Source: Pandoraea bronchicola
Lineage (GTDB): Bacteria; Pseudomonadota; Gammaproteobacteria; Burkholderiales; Burkholderiaceae
NCBI RefSeq assembly: GCF_902459805.1
Contig: NZ_CABPST010000001.1
Location: 434,001-498,000 of the forward strand
Direction: 5' to 3'
Length of the DNA stretch: 64,000 nt
This document shows positions 48,375 through 56,969 of the stretch, piece by piece. The notes below the pieces were generated by a model, which saw only the letters and a list, made by a program, of their open reading frames with translations, searched no databases and was not told the origin of the DNA. Within the stretch, counting starts at the first letter, position 1; each line of letters begins with the position of its first letter. Both the position numbers and the translations under genes were made by a program.

Positions 48375-48456
48375 GGATGAAACGAGAAGTCGAGGCGACG
48401 GGCTCGCGTCAGGTGTCAGGCAACACCGTCGTCCAGGCGTCCATCGGTTCCGGGCG

Positions 48457-49293
48457 TTAGTCGTTCCCGAGGAAGGCGTCCACCGCGCGGTGAAACGCAA
48501 TCGGATTGGCGAGGTTCATGCCATGCGATGCGTCCTGAATCACCATGCGGCGGGCTTCCGGCATGGCGTGCGCGAGCGCGTTCAACACGTCCGGATAGGG
48601 CGCGGGGCTCTCCGCGCCGCCCATCAGCAAGACCGGCGCATGCAAGGCGCCGAGGGCATCGATCGGCAACGGCGTGCGCGGCTCGGCCACCTGACCGATC
48701 AAGGTAAGCGCATTGTCGCGCACCATCTGCTTGAACCAGGGCACCATGCGGCGCCACGTGTCCGGTCCGCTCACCGTATCGATGAAGATGGCCAGACCGC
48801 CGTCGATATCGCCCGCCTCGATCGCGGCAAGCGCCGCCTGGCGGAAATTACCTCGTTCGCTGTCGGGCGGCACCTGAACCGGGCCGCCGCTGATCTCCAC
48901 CCCCGGATCGGCAAGGATCAGCGAACGTACGGTGTCCGGCGCCAGCAGTGCCGTGCGCAGCGCGACATAGCCGCCGCGCGAATGGCCAAGCACGTGAACG
49001 GGACCGACGCCGAGCGCCGTGATGAACGCGGCCAGATCCTCGGCGTGCTGCTCGCCGGAGAACGTGCCGTCACGGCCGCTCCAGGCTTCCGGCCAATAGT
49101 GGCGCAGGCTCACCGAGATCACTCGCCGCCGTTGTCCCAGCGGCGTCATGTTCGGCTTGAAGTAGCGACAATCGCAAAGCGAGCCGTGAACCAGCACGAG
49201 CGGTGCGCCGACGGCGTCGGCAGGTGCGGGGGTTTCGACGTACGCCATCGGATAGCCGTTGACGTCGATCGTTTGCGGTGCAGAAACCGGCAT
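48457..49293 (-). CDS. Alpha/beta hydrolase
   Basis: 278 residues. VLVHGSLCDCRYFKPNMTPL is the oxyanion-hole strand, GHSRGGY the nucleophile elbow with Ser105, LLMGGAESPAPYPDV the region with the acid, and IQDASHGMNLANP holds the catalytic His. RHYWPEAWSGRDGTFSGEQH is a characteristic lid-proximal segment. The enzyme class (esterase, lactonase or C-C hydrolase) cannot be determined. It converges with the second XRE gene and diverges from the YaeQ gene. Confidence 0.87.
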   Translation of the reverse strand: MPVSAPQTIDVNGYPMAYVETPAPADAVGAPLVLVHGSLCDCRYFKPNMTPLGQRRRVISVSLRHYWPEAWSGRDGTFSGEQHAEDLAAFITALGVGPVHVLGHSRGGYVALRTALLAPDTVRSLILADPGVEISGGPVQVPPDSERGNFRQAALAAIEAGDIDGGLAIFIDTVSGPDTWRRMVPWFKQMVRDNALTLIGQVAEPRTPLPIDALGALHAPVLLMGGAESPAPYPDVLNALAHAMPEARRMVIQDASHGMNLANPIAFHRAVDAFLGND

Positions 49294-49437
49294 GGAGATA
49301 CATCAGGAAAGTCGGGCAGCCAGTATACCGAGCTTGCTGCCCCCTCGCTGCGGCGCGGCAAGCCGTGCGAGGCAAAAGAGCGGGCACCGGGTGCTGGTGT
49401 ATGCTTGCGACTTTCTTCATTCCTGCGGTTTCCCGGC

Positions 49438-49989
49438 ATGGCACTCAAAGCCACTATCTACAAGGCCGAGGTGCAAATCACCGACCTCGACCGCCACTAT
49501 TACGCCTCCCATAGCCTGACGCTGGCCCGGCATCCGTCGGAAACCGACGAACGCATGATGGTGCGCCTGCTCGCCTTCATGTTGTACGCGGGCGAGCGCC
49601 TCTCGTTCGGCAAGGGTATCTCCACGGCCGATGAGCCCGATCTGTGGGAACACGACTTCGGGGGCGACATCGTCCGGTGGATCGACGTCGGGCAGCCCGA
49701 CGCGCGCCGCCTCGTCAAGGCAGCCGGCCGGGCGGAGCATGTGGACGTTCTGGCCTACGGCGGCAAGCCGGCCGCGATCTGGTGGCAAGCGACCGAGTCG
49801 CAGATCACCCGCCTGTCGAATCTCACCGTGCGCATGCTCGATGAAGCGTCCGCCGAAGCGCTGACGGCACTGGCCTCGCGCACGATGCGCCTGCAATGCA
49901 CGATTCAGGACGGCGAAGTCTGGATCGCGGACGACAACCACAACCTGCCGGTCAACCTCGTCACGCTGCGCGCCGCCGCCAACGACTGA
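49438..49989 (+). CDS. YaeQ family protein
   Basis: 183 residues beginning MALKATIYKAEVQITDLDRH, followed by HSLTLARHPSETDERMMVRL and LAFMLYAGERLSFGKGIS, the conserved YaeQ opening. The C-terminal DDNHNLPVNLVTLR is also typical. The family has a PD-(D/E)XK-like fold; in E. coli it was linked to RfaH-independent haemolysin expression, but its function is unclear. A much longer frame starting upstream on this strand runs antisense to the hydrolase gene and is rejected. Confidence 0.92.
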   Translation: MALKATIYKAEVQITDLDRHYYASHSLTLARHPSETDERMMVRLLAFMLYAGERLSFGKGISTADEPDLWEHDFGGDIVRWIDVGQPDARRLVKAAGRAEHVDVLAYGGKPAAIWWQATESQITRLSNLTVRMLDEASAEALTALASRTMRLQCTIQDGEVWIADDNHNLPVNLVTLRAAAND

Positions 49990-50115
49990 CCCGTTCCCGT
50001 CGCACCACTGACGCGGGGCGGAGGTCCCAGCCGCTCCGTCCCCCGCCTCTCACCGCTTGCCTCTCCCCCCTCCGGCCTCGCCCCAGTACGCGGCACACCA
50101 CAAGCTGCGTTACAC

Positions 50116-50131
50116 TTGACGTTAACGTCAA
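50116..50131 (+). promoter_or_regulatory. Perfect 16-bp LiuR-type palindrome upstream of ghrA-like gene and liuE
   Basis: TTGACGTTAACGTCAA is its own reverse complement and matches the boxes near liuR and liuA. It lies about 140 bases upstream of the reductase gene, in a 283-base gap, and links the distant liuE gene to the main leucine locus. A single box is present, unlike the doubled boxes at 21215 and 21832. Confidence 0.75.
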
Positions 50132-50272
50132 TCGAGTAACCGAGACCGCGCCCGGAATGACCGGCCTACCGGGTCGACCGCACGCCCCGGCGTCGTTCGA
50201 TGCGCGGAGGTGTCGCAAGACCGCCAGCCCTGTCGCCGTGCCTCATTCCTATACGCGTTTGCCCCGCACCTC

Positions 50273-51226
50273 ATGGACATCCTGATCTTTTCCCCGGACG
50301 GCAAGACCGCCCCGTACGAGACCGGCCTCGCCGAGCATCTGCCGCAGGCCGGCATCCGCGCCTGGCAGCCCGGCGATACCGCGCCGGCCGACTATCTGGT
50401 GCTCTGGAAGCCGAACGCGGAAGTGCTGCAACCGCGCGAGCGCCTGAAAGCCATCTTCAATATGGGGGCCGGTGTCGACGGGGTGCTCGGCACGCGCGGC
50501 GAAGGAGCGCAACGCCTGCCGGCAGGCGTGCCGCTGGTGCGTCTGGAAGACGCCGGCATGGCCGACCAGATGGCGCAGTACGTGAGCGCCGCCGCCCTGC
50601 GCTACTTCCGCCGTCTCGACGTATTCGACGATCAGCAAGCCCAAGGGCAATGGAAGTTTCAGAAGCCGAACCGTCTCGCGGACTTCCCTGTCGCAGTGCT
50701 CGGCTACGGCACGCTCGGCGCGCACGTCGCCAAAACGCTGAAGTCGTTCGGCTTTCCGGTTCGCGCGTGGAGCCGCAGCCAACGCAGCGAGGGCGCGGAT
50801 GGCAGCGGCGTCGAGTTGTATCACGGCAGTGCGGGCTTCGACGCCTGCGTGTCCGGTGCGCGCATTCTCGTCAACCTGTTGCCGCTCACGCCGGAAACGG
50901 TCGATGTGCTCAACACCAGCCTGTTCGCGAAGCTGGCGCAGGGCGCGTTCCTGATCAACGTGGCACGCGGCGCACATCTGGTCGAACCCGACCTGCTGGC
51001 CGCGCTGGAAAGCGGCCAGATCGCCGGCGCAACGCTCGACGTGTTTCGCACGGAACCGCTGCCCGCCGACCATCCGTTCTGGCGTGAGCCGCGCGTCACC
51101 GTCACACCGCACATTTCGGCCCTGACGTTGCGCGACGAGACGGTCGCGCAGATCGCGGGCAAGATTGCCGCCCTCGAGCGCGGCGAAGCCATTACCGGCA
51201 TCGTCGATCTGACGCGCGGATACTAA
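50273..51226 (+). CDS. ghrA: Glyoxylate/hydroxypyruvate reductase A-like 2-hydroxyacid dehydrogenase
   Basis: 317 residues of the D-2-hydroxyacid dehydrogenase family. LKAIFNMGAGVDGVL and AGMADQMAQYVSAAALRYFR are typical of the GhrA branch, the NAD(P) loop is VLGYGTLGAHVAKTLKSFGF, and the catalytic Arg, Glu and His are in LINVARGAHLVE, DVFRTEPLP and TVTPHISALT. It reduces glyoxylate or hydroxypyruvate in the cytosol. It stands directly downstream of the LiuR-type palindrome and upstream of liuE. The start MDILIFSPDGKT is preferred over a 21-codon extension. Confidence 0.88.
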   Translation: MDILIFSPDGKTAPYETGLAEHLPQAGIRAWQPGDTAPADYLVLWKPNAEVLQPRERLKAIFNMGAGVDGVLGTRGEGAQRLPAGVPLVRLEDAGMADQMAQYVSAAALRYFRRLDVFDDQQAQGQWKFQKPNRLADFPVAVLGYGTLGAHVAKTLKSFGFPVRAWSRSQRSEGADGSGVELYHGSAGFDACVSGARILVNLLPLTPETVDVLNTSLFAKLAQGAFLINVARGAHLVEPDLLAALESGQIAGATLDVFRTEPLPADHPFWREPRVTVTPHISALTLRDETVAQIAGKIAALERGEAITGIVDLTRGY

Positions 51227-51273
51227 ACGCCGCCCCGCCAGATCCATTGCCAGCCCCTACGAGGAGACAACTC

Positions 51274-52209
51274 ATGGTGACGTCCCAACTGCCGCAGCGC
51301 GTAAAAGTGGTCGAAGTCGGCCCGCGCGACGGTCTGCAGAACGAGAAGCAACCGGTACCGACCGACATCAAGATCGCGCTGGTCGACCGCCTGTCGGCTG
51401 CCGGCTTCGCCAATGTCGAGACGGCGTCGTTCGTCTCGCCCAAATGGGTGCCGCAGATGGCCGACGGCGCCGAGGTCATGGCCGGCATTAAGCGCCGTCC
51501 CGGCACGATCTATTCGGTACTCACGCCGAACATGCGCGGCTTCGAGGGCGCAGTGGCCGCGAAGGCCGATGAAGTGGTGATCTTCGGCGCTGCGAGCGAA
51601 GCGTTCTCGCAACGCAATATCAACTGCTCCATCGAGGAGAGCATCACGCGCTTCGAGCCGGTGGCGCGCGCGGCGAAAGACGCCGGCCTGCGTCTTCGCG
51701 GCAGCATTTCGTGCGCACTCGGTTGCCCGTATCAGGGCGAAGTCCCTGTCGCCAGCGTGGTCGACGTCGTGCAGCGGCTCGCGGCGCTCGGTTGCGACGA
51801 GATCGACATCGCCGACACGATCGGCGTGGGCACGCCCTCGCGCACCCGTGACGTCATGGAAGCCTGCGCGAAAGTGTTCCCGATCGAGCGCCTGTCCGGT
51901 CACTTCCACGATACGTATGGCCAGGCGACGGCGAACATCTACGCGGCGCTGCTCTCCGGCATCACGATTTTCCACTCGTCGGTTGCCGGTCTCGGCGGCT
52001 GTCCGTACGCCAAGGGCGCCACGGGCAACGTCGCCACGGAAGACGTGCTGTACCTGCTGCACGGACTGGGCATCGAGACGGGGATCGATCTCGAGGCCGT
52101 GGTGCGCACCGGCGACTTCATTTCGCAGGCGATCGGCCGCCCGAACGCATCGCGCGTGGGACGCGCCATGCTCGCGAAGCTGCAAGACACCGCCCCCGCC
52201 AGCGCCTGA
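51274..52209 (+). CDS. liuE: Hydroxymethylglutaryl-CoA lyase
   Basis: 311 residues of the HMGL TIM-barrel family. VVEVGPRDGLQNEKQPVPT carries the catalytic RDG motif, NVETASFVSPKWVPQMAD and SCALGCPYQGEV are specific to the family, and GLGGCPYAKGATGNVATEDV contains the signature Cys loop. It splits HMG-CoA to acetoacetate and acetyl-CoA, the last step of the leucine pathway. GAGGAG precedes ATG 51274. Co-regulated with ghrA behind the LiuR-type operator, 11-12 kb from liuD. Confidence 0.94.
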   Translation: MVTSQLPQRVKVVEVGPRDGLQNEKQPVPTDIKIALVDRLSAAGFANVETASFVSPKWVPQMADGAEVMAGIKRRPGTIYSVLTPNMRGFEGAVAAKADEVVIFGAASEAFSQRNINCSIEESITRFEPVARAAKDAGLRLRGSISCALGCPYQGEVPVASVVDVVQRLAALGCDEIDIADTIGVGTPSRTRDVMEACAKVFPIERLSGHFHDTYGQATANIYAALLSGITIFHSSVAGLGGCPYAKGATGNVATEDVLYLLHGLGIETGIDLEAVVRTGDFISQAIGRPNASRVGRAMLAKLQDTAPASA

Positions 52210-52266
52210 CACCGTGCCGGACAAGGTATCCGCGCCCCCCATGTGATTCGAGGACATCGACCCGAC

Positions 52267-52785
52267 ATGAGCGAAACACCCCAGATTCCCGAACCTGCGC
52301 ACGCGCAGGATCTTCCCGAAGGCGCACGCCACGTCGCGCGACTGCTCGCCGGCATAGGCCACGATCAGCCGATCGTGCTGCTGCCGGCCACCGGCAAGAC
52401 GTCTGCCGAGGCCGCCGCCGGACTCGGTTGCGACGTGGCGCAGATCGCGAAATCGATCATCTTTCGCCGCGCATCGGACGACACGCCTGTGCTGGTGATT
52501 GCCAGCGGCATCAATCGCGTCGACGAGAAAAAGGTGGCGGCGCAAGTCGGTGAACTCGCCCGCGCCGATGCCCGCTTCGTCAAGGAGAAGACAGGCTATT
52601 CGATCGGGGGCGTGAGCCCGATCGGGCATGTCGTCTCGCCGGTCACGCTGATCGACGAAGACCTGCTCAAGCTCGCGAGCCTGTGGGCCGCCGCCGGGCA
52701 CCCGCATGCCGTGTTCAACCTCACGCCGCAGCAGCTCGTTGCGATGACGGGCGCGCCGGTCGTCGACGTGGCGCTCAGAGACTGA
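52267..52785 (+). CDS. YbaK/EbsC family aminoacyl-tRNA deacylase-like protein
   Basis: 172 residues. LPATGKTSAEAAAGLGCDVA, QIAKSIIFRRASDDTPVLVI and KVAAQVGELARADARFVKEK are the YbaK core; GYSIGGVSPIGH contains the invariant GGxxPxG segment. Members hydrolyse mischarged Cys- or Ala-tRNA-Pro in trans; which tRNA is cleared is not evident. Start MSETPQIPEPAH; a frame eight codons longer exists. 57 bases after liuE. Confidence 0.9.
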   Translation: MSETPQIPEPAHAQDLPEGARHVARLLAGIGHDQPIVLLPATGKTSAEAAAGLGCDVAQIAKSIIFRRASDDTPVLVIASGINRVDEKKVAAQVGELARADARFVKEKTGYSIGGVSPIGHVVSPVTLIDEDLLKLASLWAAAGHPHAVFNLTPQQLVAMTGAPVVDVALRD

Positions 52786-52863
52786 GCGTCTGAGCGAATG
52801 CCGGCGCCACGGCGGCGGCAAGATTGAGCGTCGTAGCCAAGAACAACATCAAGGAGACGTGCC

Positions 52864-53301
52864 ATGCCGAGCCCCGAACTTGTACCGGGCCTGACATTCG
52901 AGTGGACTTATCGCGTGCCGAAAAAGGCCGTGGTCCCCGAACTGTATGACGATGTCGAACTGTGCCGCGACATGCCGGCCGTGCTGGCCACGGGCTATCT
53001 CGCGGGCATTCTCGAATGCGCGTGCCTGCAGGCGATTCGCCCGTATCTCGACTGGCCGCGCGAGCAATCGCTTGGCACGCTCGTCTCGTTCTCGCATCTG
53101 GCCGCCACGCCAGCAGGTGACACGCTGCGTATTCAGGGCAAGCTCGTCGACGTCGCGGGCCGGACACTGCGCTTCGAAGTCGAAGCCTGGGACGGCCTGG
53201 AAAAAGTCAGCGCAGGAACGCATGAGCGCGTCATCGTCGATGAGGCGCGCTTTCACGGCAAGCTGCGCGAGAAGGCGGCCAAGCTCGGCCTGTCCCTCTG
53301 A
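52864..53301 (+). CDS. Hotdog-fold thioesterase family protein
   Basis: 145 residues. It resembles FlK-like acyl-CoA thioesterases: LTFEWTYRVPKKAVVPELYD at the N-terminus, VLATGYLAGILECACLQAI in the central helix with the acidic residue, and GTLVSFSHLAATPAGD followed by RFEVEAWDGLEKVSAGTHER. An AAGGAGACGTGCC precedes the ATG, a very good SD. The substrate is unknown; the neighbourhood suggests short acyl-CoA. Confidence 0.82.
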   Translation: MPSPELVPGLTFEWTYRVPKKAVVPELYDDVELCRDMPAVLATGYLAGILECACLQAIRPYLDWPREQSLGTLVSFSHLAATPAGDTLRIQGKLVDVAGRTLRFEVEAWDGLEKVSAGTHERVIVDEARFHGKLREKAAKLGLSL

Positions 53302-53326
53302 ACGCCGCGCCACCCACCGTCGCCTT

Positions 53327-53578
53327 ATGGCTGCCATGACGACACACGCGTCTTCCGTCCCGTCGCCCTGCACCAACATCTGCCGCATGAATCCGGCAAC
53401 CGGCTGGTGTTCGGGCTGCTGGCGCACCCTCAGTGAGATCGCCGCGTGGTCGTCCATGGACGACGACGACAAGCGCCATATCTGGTCGTTGCTGCCCGCG
53501 CGGCGTGCCGAGCACGAGGAACCGCCGGTACAGCATCGTCGCGTGGTCATCGGCGCCCCCGGCGCAGACAACTCATGA
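53327..53578 (+). CDS. DUF1289 domain-containing protein
   Basis: 83 residues. The conserved Cys pattern PCTNICRMNPATGWCSGCWR followed by TLSEIAAWSSMDDDDKRHIW defines DUF1289, a small probable metal-binding (four-Cys) domain of unknown function. ATG 53336 could also be used. Lies between the thioesterase and MaoC genes with short gaps, so part of the same transcript. Confidence 0.87.
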   Translation: MAAMTTHASSVPSPCTNICRMNPATGWCSGCWRTLSEIAAWSSMDDDDKRHIWSLLPARRAEHEEPPVQHRRVVIGAPGADNS

Positions 53579-53612
53579 TGCGCCCCGGCGCCCTACTCTT
53601 TCGTTACCGCAT

Positions 53613-54044
53613 ATGGGAAAAATCGTTGCCATCGGCGAGACGTTCTCCGCCACGCATCACTTCTCGCCCGACTCGATCCGCGAGTTCTCCACGCTGGCGC
53701 ACGACTTCAATCCGCTGCATCACGACGCGGACTACGCGGGTGCCGATTCGCGTTTCGGCGGACTGATCTCCTCCGGTACGCAACAGATGTCATATCTGGC
53801 TGCCCTGCTCGCCACGCATTACTCGAAGACAGCCCAGCCGCTCGGGCTCGAATTCGACATGAAACTGCGCCGCGCCGTGCATGCGGGCGACGACATCACC
53901 GTGCGCTGGACGGTCACCGACAGTCTGTGGAAAGAAAAGCTCACGGGCGACATCGTTTCGCTCGACGGCGAGGCGATCAACCAACGCGGCGAGACGGTAA
54001 TTGCCGCCACGGCGAAGATCCTCGTGTGCGCCAAACCGGCCTGA
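53613..54044 (+). CDS. MaoC-like hydratase
   Basis: 143-residue hotdog protein. The hydratase-2 motif is visible in STLAHDFNPLHHDADYAGAD (Asp and His of the active site), followed by RFGGLISSGTQQMSYLAALL. LGLEFDMKLRRAVHAGDDIT is the typical second half. Such short MaoC proteins hydrate 2-enoyl-CoA to (R)-3-hydroxyacyl-CoA (PhaJ type). Close to other acyl-CoA genes and to the thioesterase. Confidence 0.88.
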   Translation: MGKIVAIGETFSATHHFSPDSIREFSTLAHDFNPLHHDADYAGADSRFGGLISSGTQQMSYLAALLATHYSKTAQPLGLEFDMKLRRAVHAGDDITVRWTVTDSLWKEKLTGDIVSLDGEAINQRGETVIAATAKILVCAKPA

Positions 54045-54087
54045 AACACCGCCCATCCCCCGTGTCATCACTTCACGAGATACGCCC

Positions 54088-55011
54088 ATGACCTCGCTTG
54101 CCCTTCCTGCCGGGCTGCGCGTGTTCGAGCGCGGCTGGCTCTCATCGAACAATGTCCTGTTCCTCGGCGACGAGCCCACGCTGGTCGACAGCGGCTACGT
54201 CTCGCACTCGGAACAGACGCTGGCGCTCGTCGCGCACGCGCTGCCGGACGGTCAGCCGCTCGCGCGGCTCGTCAATACGCATCTGCACTCTGATCACTGC
54301 GGCGGCAACGCCGCGCTACAGGCACGCTACGGCTGCCGCACGTGGGTGCCGGCGGCGCAAGCCGATCCGGTCCGCCATTGGGACGAGCAGCGCCTGTCGT
54401 TCGAAGCGACGGGGCAGCAATGCGCGCGCTTCACCTTCGACGACACGCTCTCGCCGGGCGACGCCATGACGTTCGGCGAGCACGAATGGCTGGTGCTCGG
54501 TGCCCCGGGTCACGACCCGCACGCCCTGATGCTCTACAACGCCACCGACGGCATCCTGATTTCCGGCGACGCCCTATGGGAGCGCGGATTCGGCGTGATC
54601 TTCCCCGAACTGGATGGCGAGTCGGGATTCGCCGAACAAGCCGCCGTGCTCAATCTCATCGAGCAGCTCGATGTCTCGCTGGTCATTCCCGGACACGGCA
54701 AGCCGTTCGGCGGCATTGACGGCGCCCTGCGCGCCGCACGCGCACGCCTCGACTATCTGCAAAGCGATCCCGCACGCAACGCGCGCAACGCACTCAAGGT
54801 GCTGATCGTCTTTCGTCTGATGGCTGAGGCAGAGATGGCAGGCGCGACGCTCAAGGCCACGCTCGATACCGCGCGCGCGTGGCGCAGTGCGGCCGCGATG
54901 CTGGCGCCCCCGTCGGGCTGGCCCGATCTGCTCGACTCGCTCGTGGCGGAACTGGCGAAGGCGGGCGCGCTGCGCCATGACAGCGAGACGGACACGCTTT
55001 ACGCCGTATGA
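54088..55011 (+). CDS. Metallo-beta-lactamase fold hydrolase
   Basis: 307 residues. The metal motif NTHLHSDHCGGNAAL, the ligand His in LGAPGHDPHALML, Asp in LISGDALWERGFGVIFPEL and the last His in VIPGHGKPFGG are all present. A C-terminal helical extension (about 225-305) follows. It is a glyoxalase II-like or thioesterase-like member; the physiological substrate is unknown. 43 bases after the MaoC gene and probably the last gene of this block. Confidence 0.88.
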   Translation: MTSLALPAGLRVFERGWLSSNNVLFLGDEPTLVDSGYVSHSEQTLALVAHALPDGQPLARLVNTHLHSDHCGGNAALQARYGCRTWVPAAQADPVRHWDEQRLSFEATGQQCARFTFDDTLSPGDAMTFGEHEWLVLGAPGHDPHALMLYNATDGILISGDALWERGFGVIFPELDGESGFAEQAAVLNLIEQLDVSLVIPGHGKPFGGIDGALRAARARLDYLQSDPARNARNALKVLIVFRLMAEAEMAGATLKATLDTARAWRSAAAMLAPPSGWPDLLDSLVAELAKAGALRHDSETDTLYAV

Positions 55012-55035
55012 GTGTCGCCGCGCGGGGCAAAAAAA

Positions 55036-55069
55036 CAACGCCGCCTGCCAGTCACGGCAAGCGGCGTTT
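55036..55069. terminator. Hairpin after the metallo-hydrolase gene
   Basis: CAACGCCGCCTGCC (55036-55049) pairs with GGCAAGCGGCGTTT (55056-55069) with one internal mismatch. A run of A upstream provides a T tract for the minus strand rather than the plus strand, so its orientation as a terminator is uncertain. Confidence 0.6.
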
Positions 55070-55280
55070 GAGGACGTGACGTGCCGGACGAACGCTGCGG
55101 TCGCTAACGCGGCGTTCGTCCTGTGACGTCATGATACCGACGCCACCTGGCACGCGATTTCATCCTAGACGCGTCCCCCATCCCCCCCCAAGGGGACTTT
55201 CCCTGATACGGGGCCATTCGGTGCGTCAGAACCGAAGACTTCTTCGAGTGCCCGCTCACCGGGCAACGCACGAATCCCCC

Positions 55281-55300
55281 TATAATCGAACGATCGTTCG
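55281..55300 (+). promoter_or_regulatory. TATAAT -10 element with adjacent 14-bp palindrome
   Basis: A consensus TATAAT (55281-55286) is followed immediately by the perfect palindrome CGAACGATCGTTCG (55287-55300). A site just downstream of -10 would cover the transcription start, as TetR-type repressors often do. No regulator gene is next to it. It is 75 bases upstream of the nitronate monooxygenase start. Confidence 0.6.
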
Positions 55301-55375
55301 CGAAAATGGACCGCTGCAAATTGCGCACCGACGCAAAGGGTACCGACCGCCGAACGTCCTGCTTAAGGAGACTTC

Positions 55376-56323
55376 ATGGCCCTTCCCAAGATTCTGCAAA
55401 ACCTGGCGCTGCCCGTTGTGGCCTCGCCGATGTTCATCGTGAGCTACCCGGAACTGATACTCGCACAGTGCAAGGCCGGTATTGTCGGCTCGTTCCCCGC
55501 GCTCAATGCGCGCGAGCCGCAGATTCTCGAAGACTGGCTCTCTCGCATCACCGAGGAACTCGCGTCGTACAAGGCCGCGAATCCGGACGCCGTCGTGGGC
55601 CCGCTCGCGGTCAACCAGATCGTGCATCAATCGAATCAGCGGCTCGAACATGACGTGCGCGTGTGCGTGGAGCATCGCGTGCCGATCTTCATCACCAGCC
55701 TGCGCGCGCCGCCGAAGGAAGTGCTCGATGCCGTCCACAGCTACGGCGGTATCGTGCTGCACGACGTTATCAATTTGCGTCATGCGAACAAGGCGCTCGA
55801 AGCTGGCGTGGATGGGCTGATCCTCGTTGCCGCCGGCGCAGGCGGACATGCGGGCACGCTCTCGCCGTTCGCGCTGGTAGGCGAAGTGCGCAAGATTTTC
55901 GACGGCCCCATCGTGCTTTCCGGCGCGATTGCCAACGGCGGGTCGATCCTCGCGGCACAGGCCATGGGTGCCGACCTCGCGTACATCGGCACGCGCTTCA
56001 TCGCCTCAACGGAAGCGAATGCGAGCGATCCCTATAAGCAAGCCATCGTCGACGCGAGTGCCAACGACATCGTTTATACGAACCTGTTCACTGGTGTGTC
56101 GGGCAACTACATCCGCCAGAGCATTCTGAATGCTGGTCTCGATCCCGACGACCTGCCCACGGCCGACAAGACCGCCATGAATTTCGCCAAGGCAAAGGCG
56201 TGGAAGGACATCTGGGGCGCCGGTCAGGGTGTGGGGCTGATGGACGACGTTCGCCCGGCGGCCGAGATCATCGCGCGTCTGAAGCAGGAATACGACGACA
56301 CGCGCCGGCGGCTCGCCATCTGA
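55376..56323 (+). CDS. Nitronate monooxygenase family protein
   Basis: 315-residue FMN TIM-barrel protein of the 2-nitropropane dioxygenase type. LALPVVASPMFIVSYPELIL, PLAVNQIVHQSNQRLEHDV, VAAGAGGHAGTLSPFAL (with the conserved His) and AQAMGADLAYIGTRFIAS are diagnostic. It probably detoxifies nitronates such as propionate 3-nitronate. AAGGAG precedes the ATG. The upstream palindrome points to repressor control. Confidence 0.92.
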   Translation: MALPKILQNLALPVVASPMFIVSYPELILAQCKAGIVGSFPALNAREPQILEDWLSRITEELASYKAANPDAVVGPLAVNQIVHQSNQRLEHDVRVCVEHRVPIFITSLRAPPKEVLDAVHSYGGIVLHDVINLRHANKALEAGVDGLILVAAGAGGHAGTLSPFALVGEVRKIFDGPIVLSGAIANGGSILAAQAMGADLAYIGTRFIASTEANASDPYKQAIVDASANDIVYTNLFTGVSGNYIRQSILNAGLDPDDLPTADKTAMNFAKAKAWKDIWGAGQGVGLMDDVRPAAEIIARLKQEYDDTRRRLAI

Positions 56324-56969
56324 GCGCTCACGCACGCGCGAGCGTGTGTCGTGCGCCCGGATCGTCACGCCGACGGCGCAACGCACGACACTCCCCCGGC
56401 GCCAACGAACGTCTCGTTGGTCATCCACCGGATCATTCTTCCGACGCCAGTCCCTTGCTCGATCCCCAGCCGCCCCGACACAAGGGGCTCTGGCGATAAC
56501 TCGATCGGGGACACCGGGCACCAAAGCGGCCAACCGTACACCGTGCCGCTCATCCAGTCACCCGGCCCTTCGGCCCTTCGGCTTGCGCATTTTCCGACCA
56601 CGTCAGCGCAACATCTCCAGCCCGGGAAGTGCCGGCTGCGGGGGCAGCAGGGACACAGTCTTGAAAACGTGTCCGGCAGCGAGGGAACCATGCTGTCGCG
56701 TCCCGGGCCGTTGAACCGCCCCGAATCCGAGTCACACGCCAGACCCCGTTCAGTGTCGAAGCGCGATGCCGCCGCTGCCAGGTGACACATGACACATGAC
56801 GCGGCATGAATTCCGTCACCGTCTCGCCGCATTGCGACGGAATCGATAACGCCCCCGGCCGAAGCGCAAACAGGCCGGCTCTCCCGATGGCAGTCTTCGT
56901 CAATGGCTGGACCGGCATTGCGCCCGTCCGGCCATCAACACATTCAGCCAATCTTCAGGAGGTCATTTC
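56324..56969 (+). other. Intergenic region upstream of the paralogue triplet
   Basis: 646 bases without a supported gene. CCAACGA (56402-56408) and TCGTTGG (56414-56420) make a small hairpin. A short direct repeat of GACACAT lies near 56784-56797. No hrp-type box (TTCG-N16-TTCG) was found by eye in 56700-56970. The last bases contain the strong SD of the first paralogue. Confidence 0.5.

Larger units (their letters stand above)
55012..55375 (+). other. Intergenic region with hairpin and promoter of the nitronate monooxygenase gene
   Basis: 364 bases: a stem-loop at 55036-55069, about 200 bases with no recognised feature, then a TATAAT and an overlapping palindrome at 55281-55300. No additional gene is supported. 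Confidence 0.6.

Noticed and set aside
48490-49437. N-terminal extension of the YaeQ frame by over 300 codons
   Set aside because: The extension is antisense to an alpha/beta hydrolase with an intact catalytic triad, and YaeQ proteins begin at MALKATIYK.
56700-56969. hrp-type (TTCG-N16-TTCG) promoter for the paralogue triplet
   Set aside because: No pair of TTCG with the right spacing is present, so type III co-regulation is not supported by the promoter.
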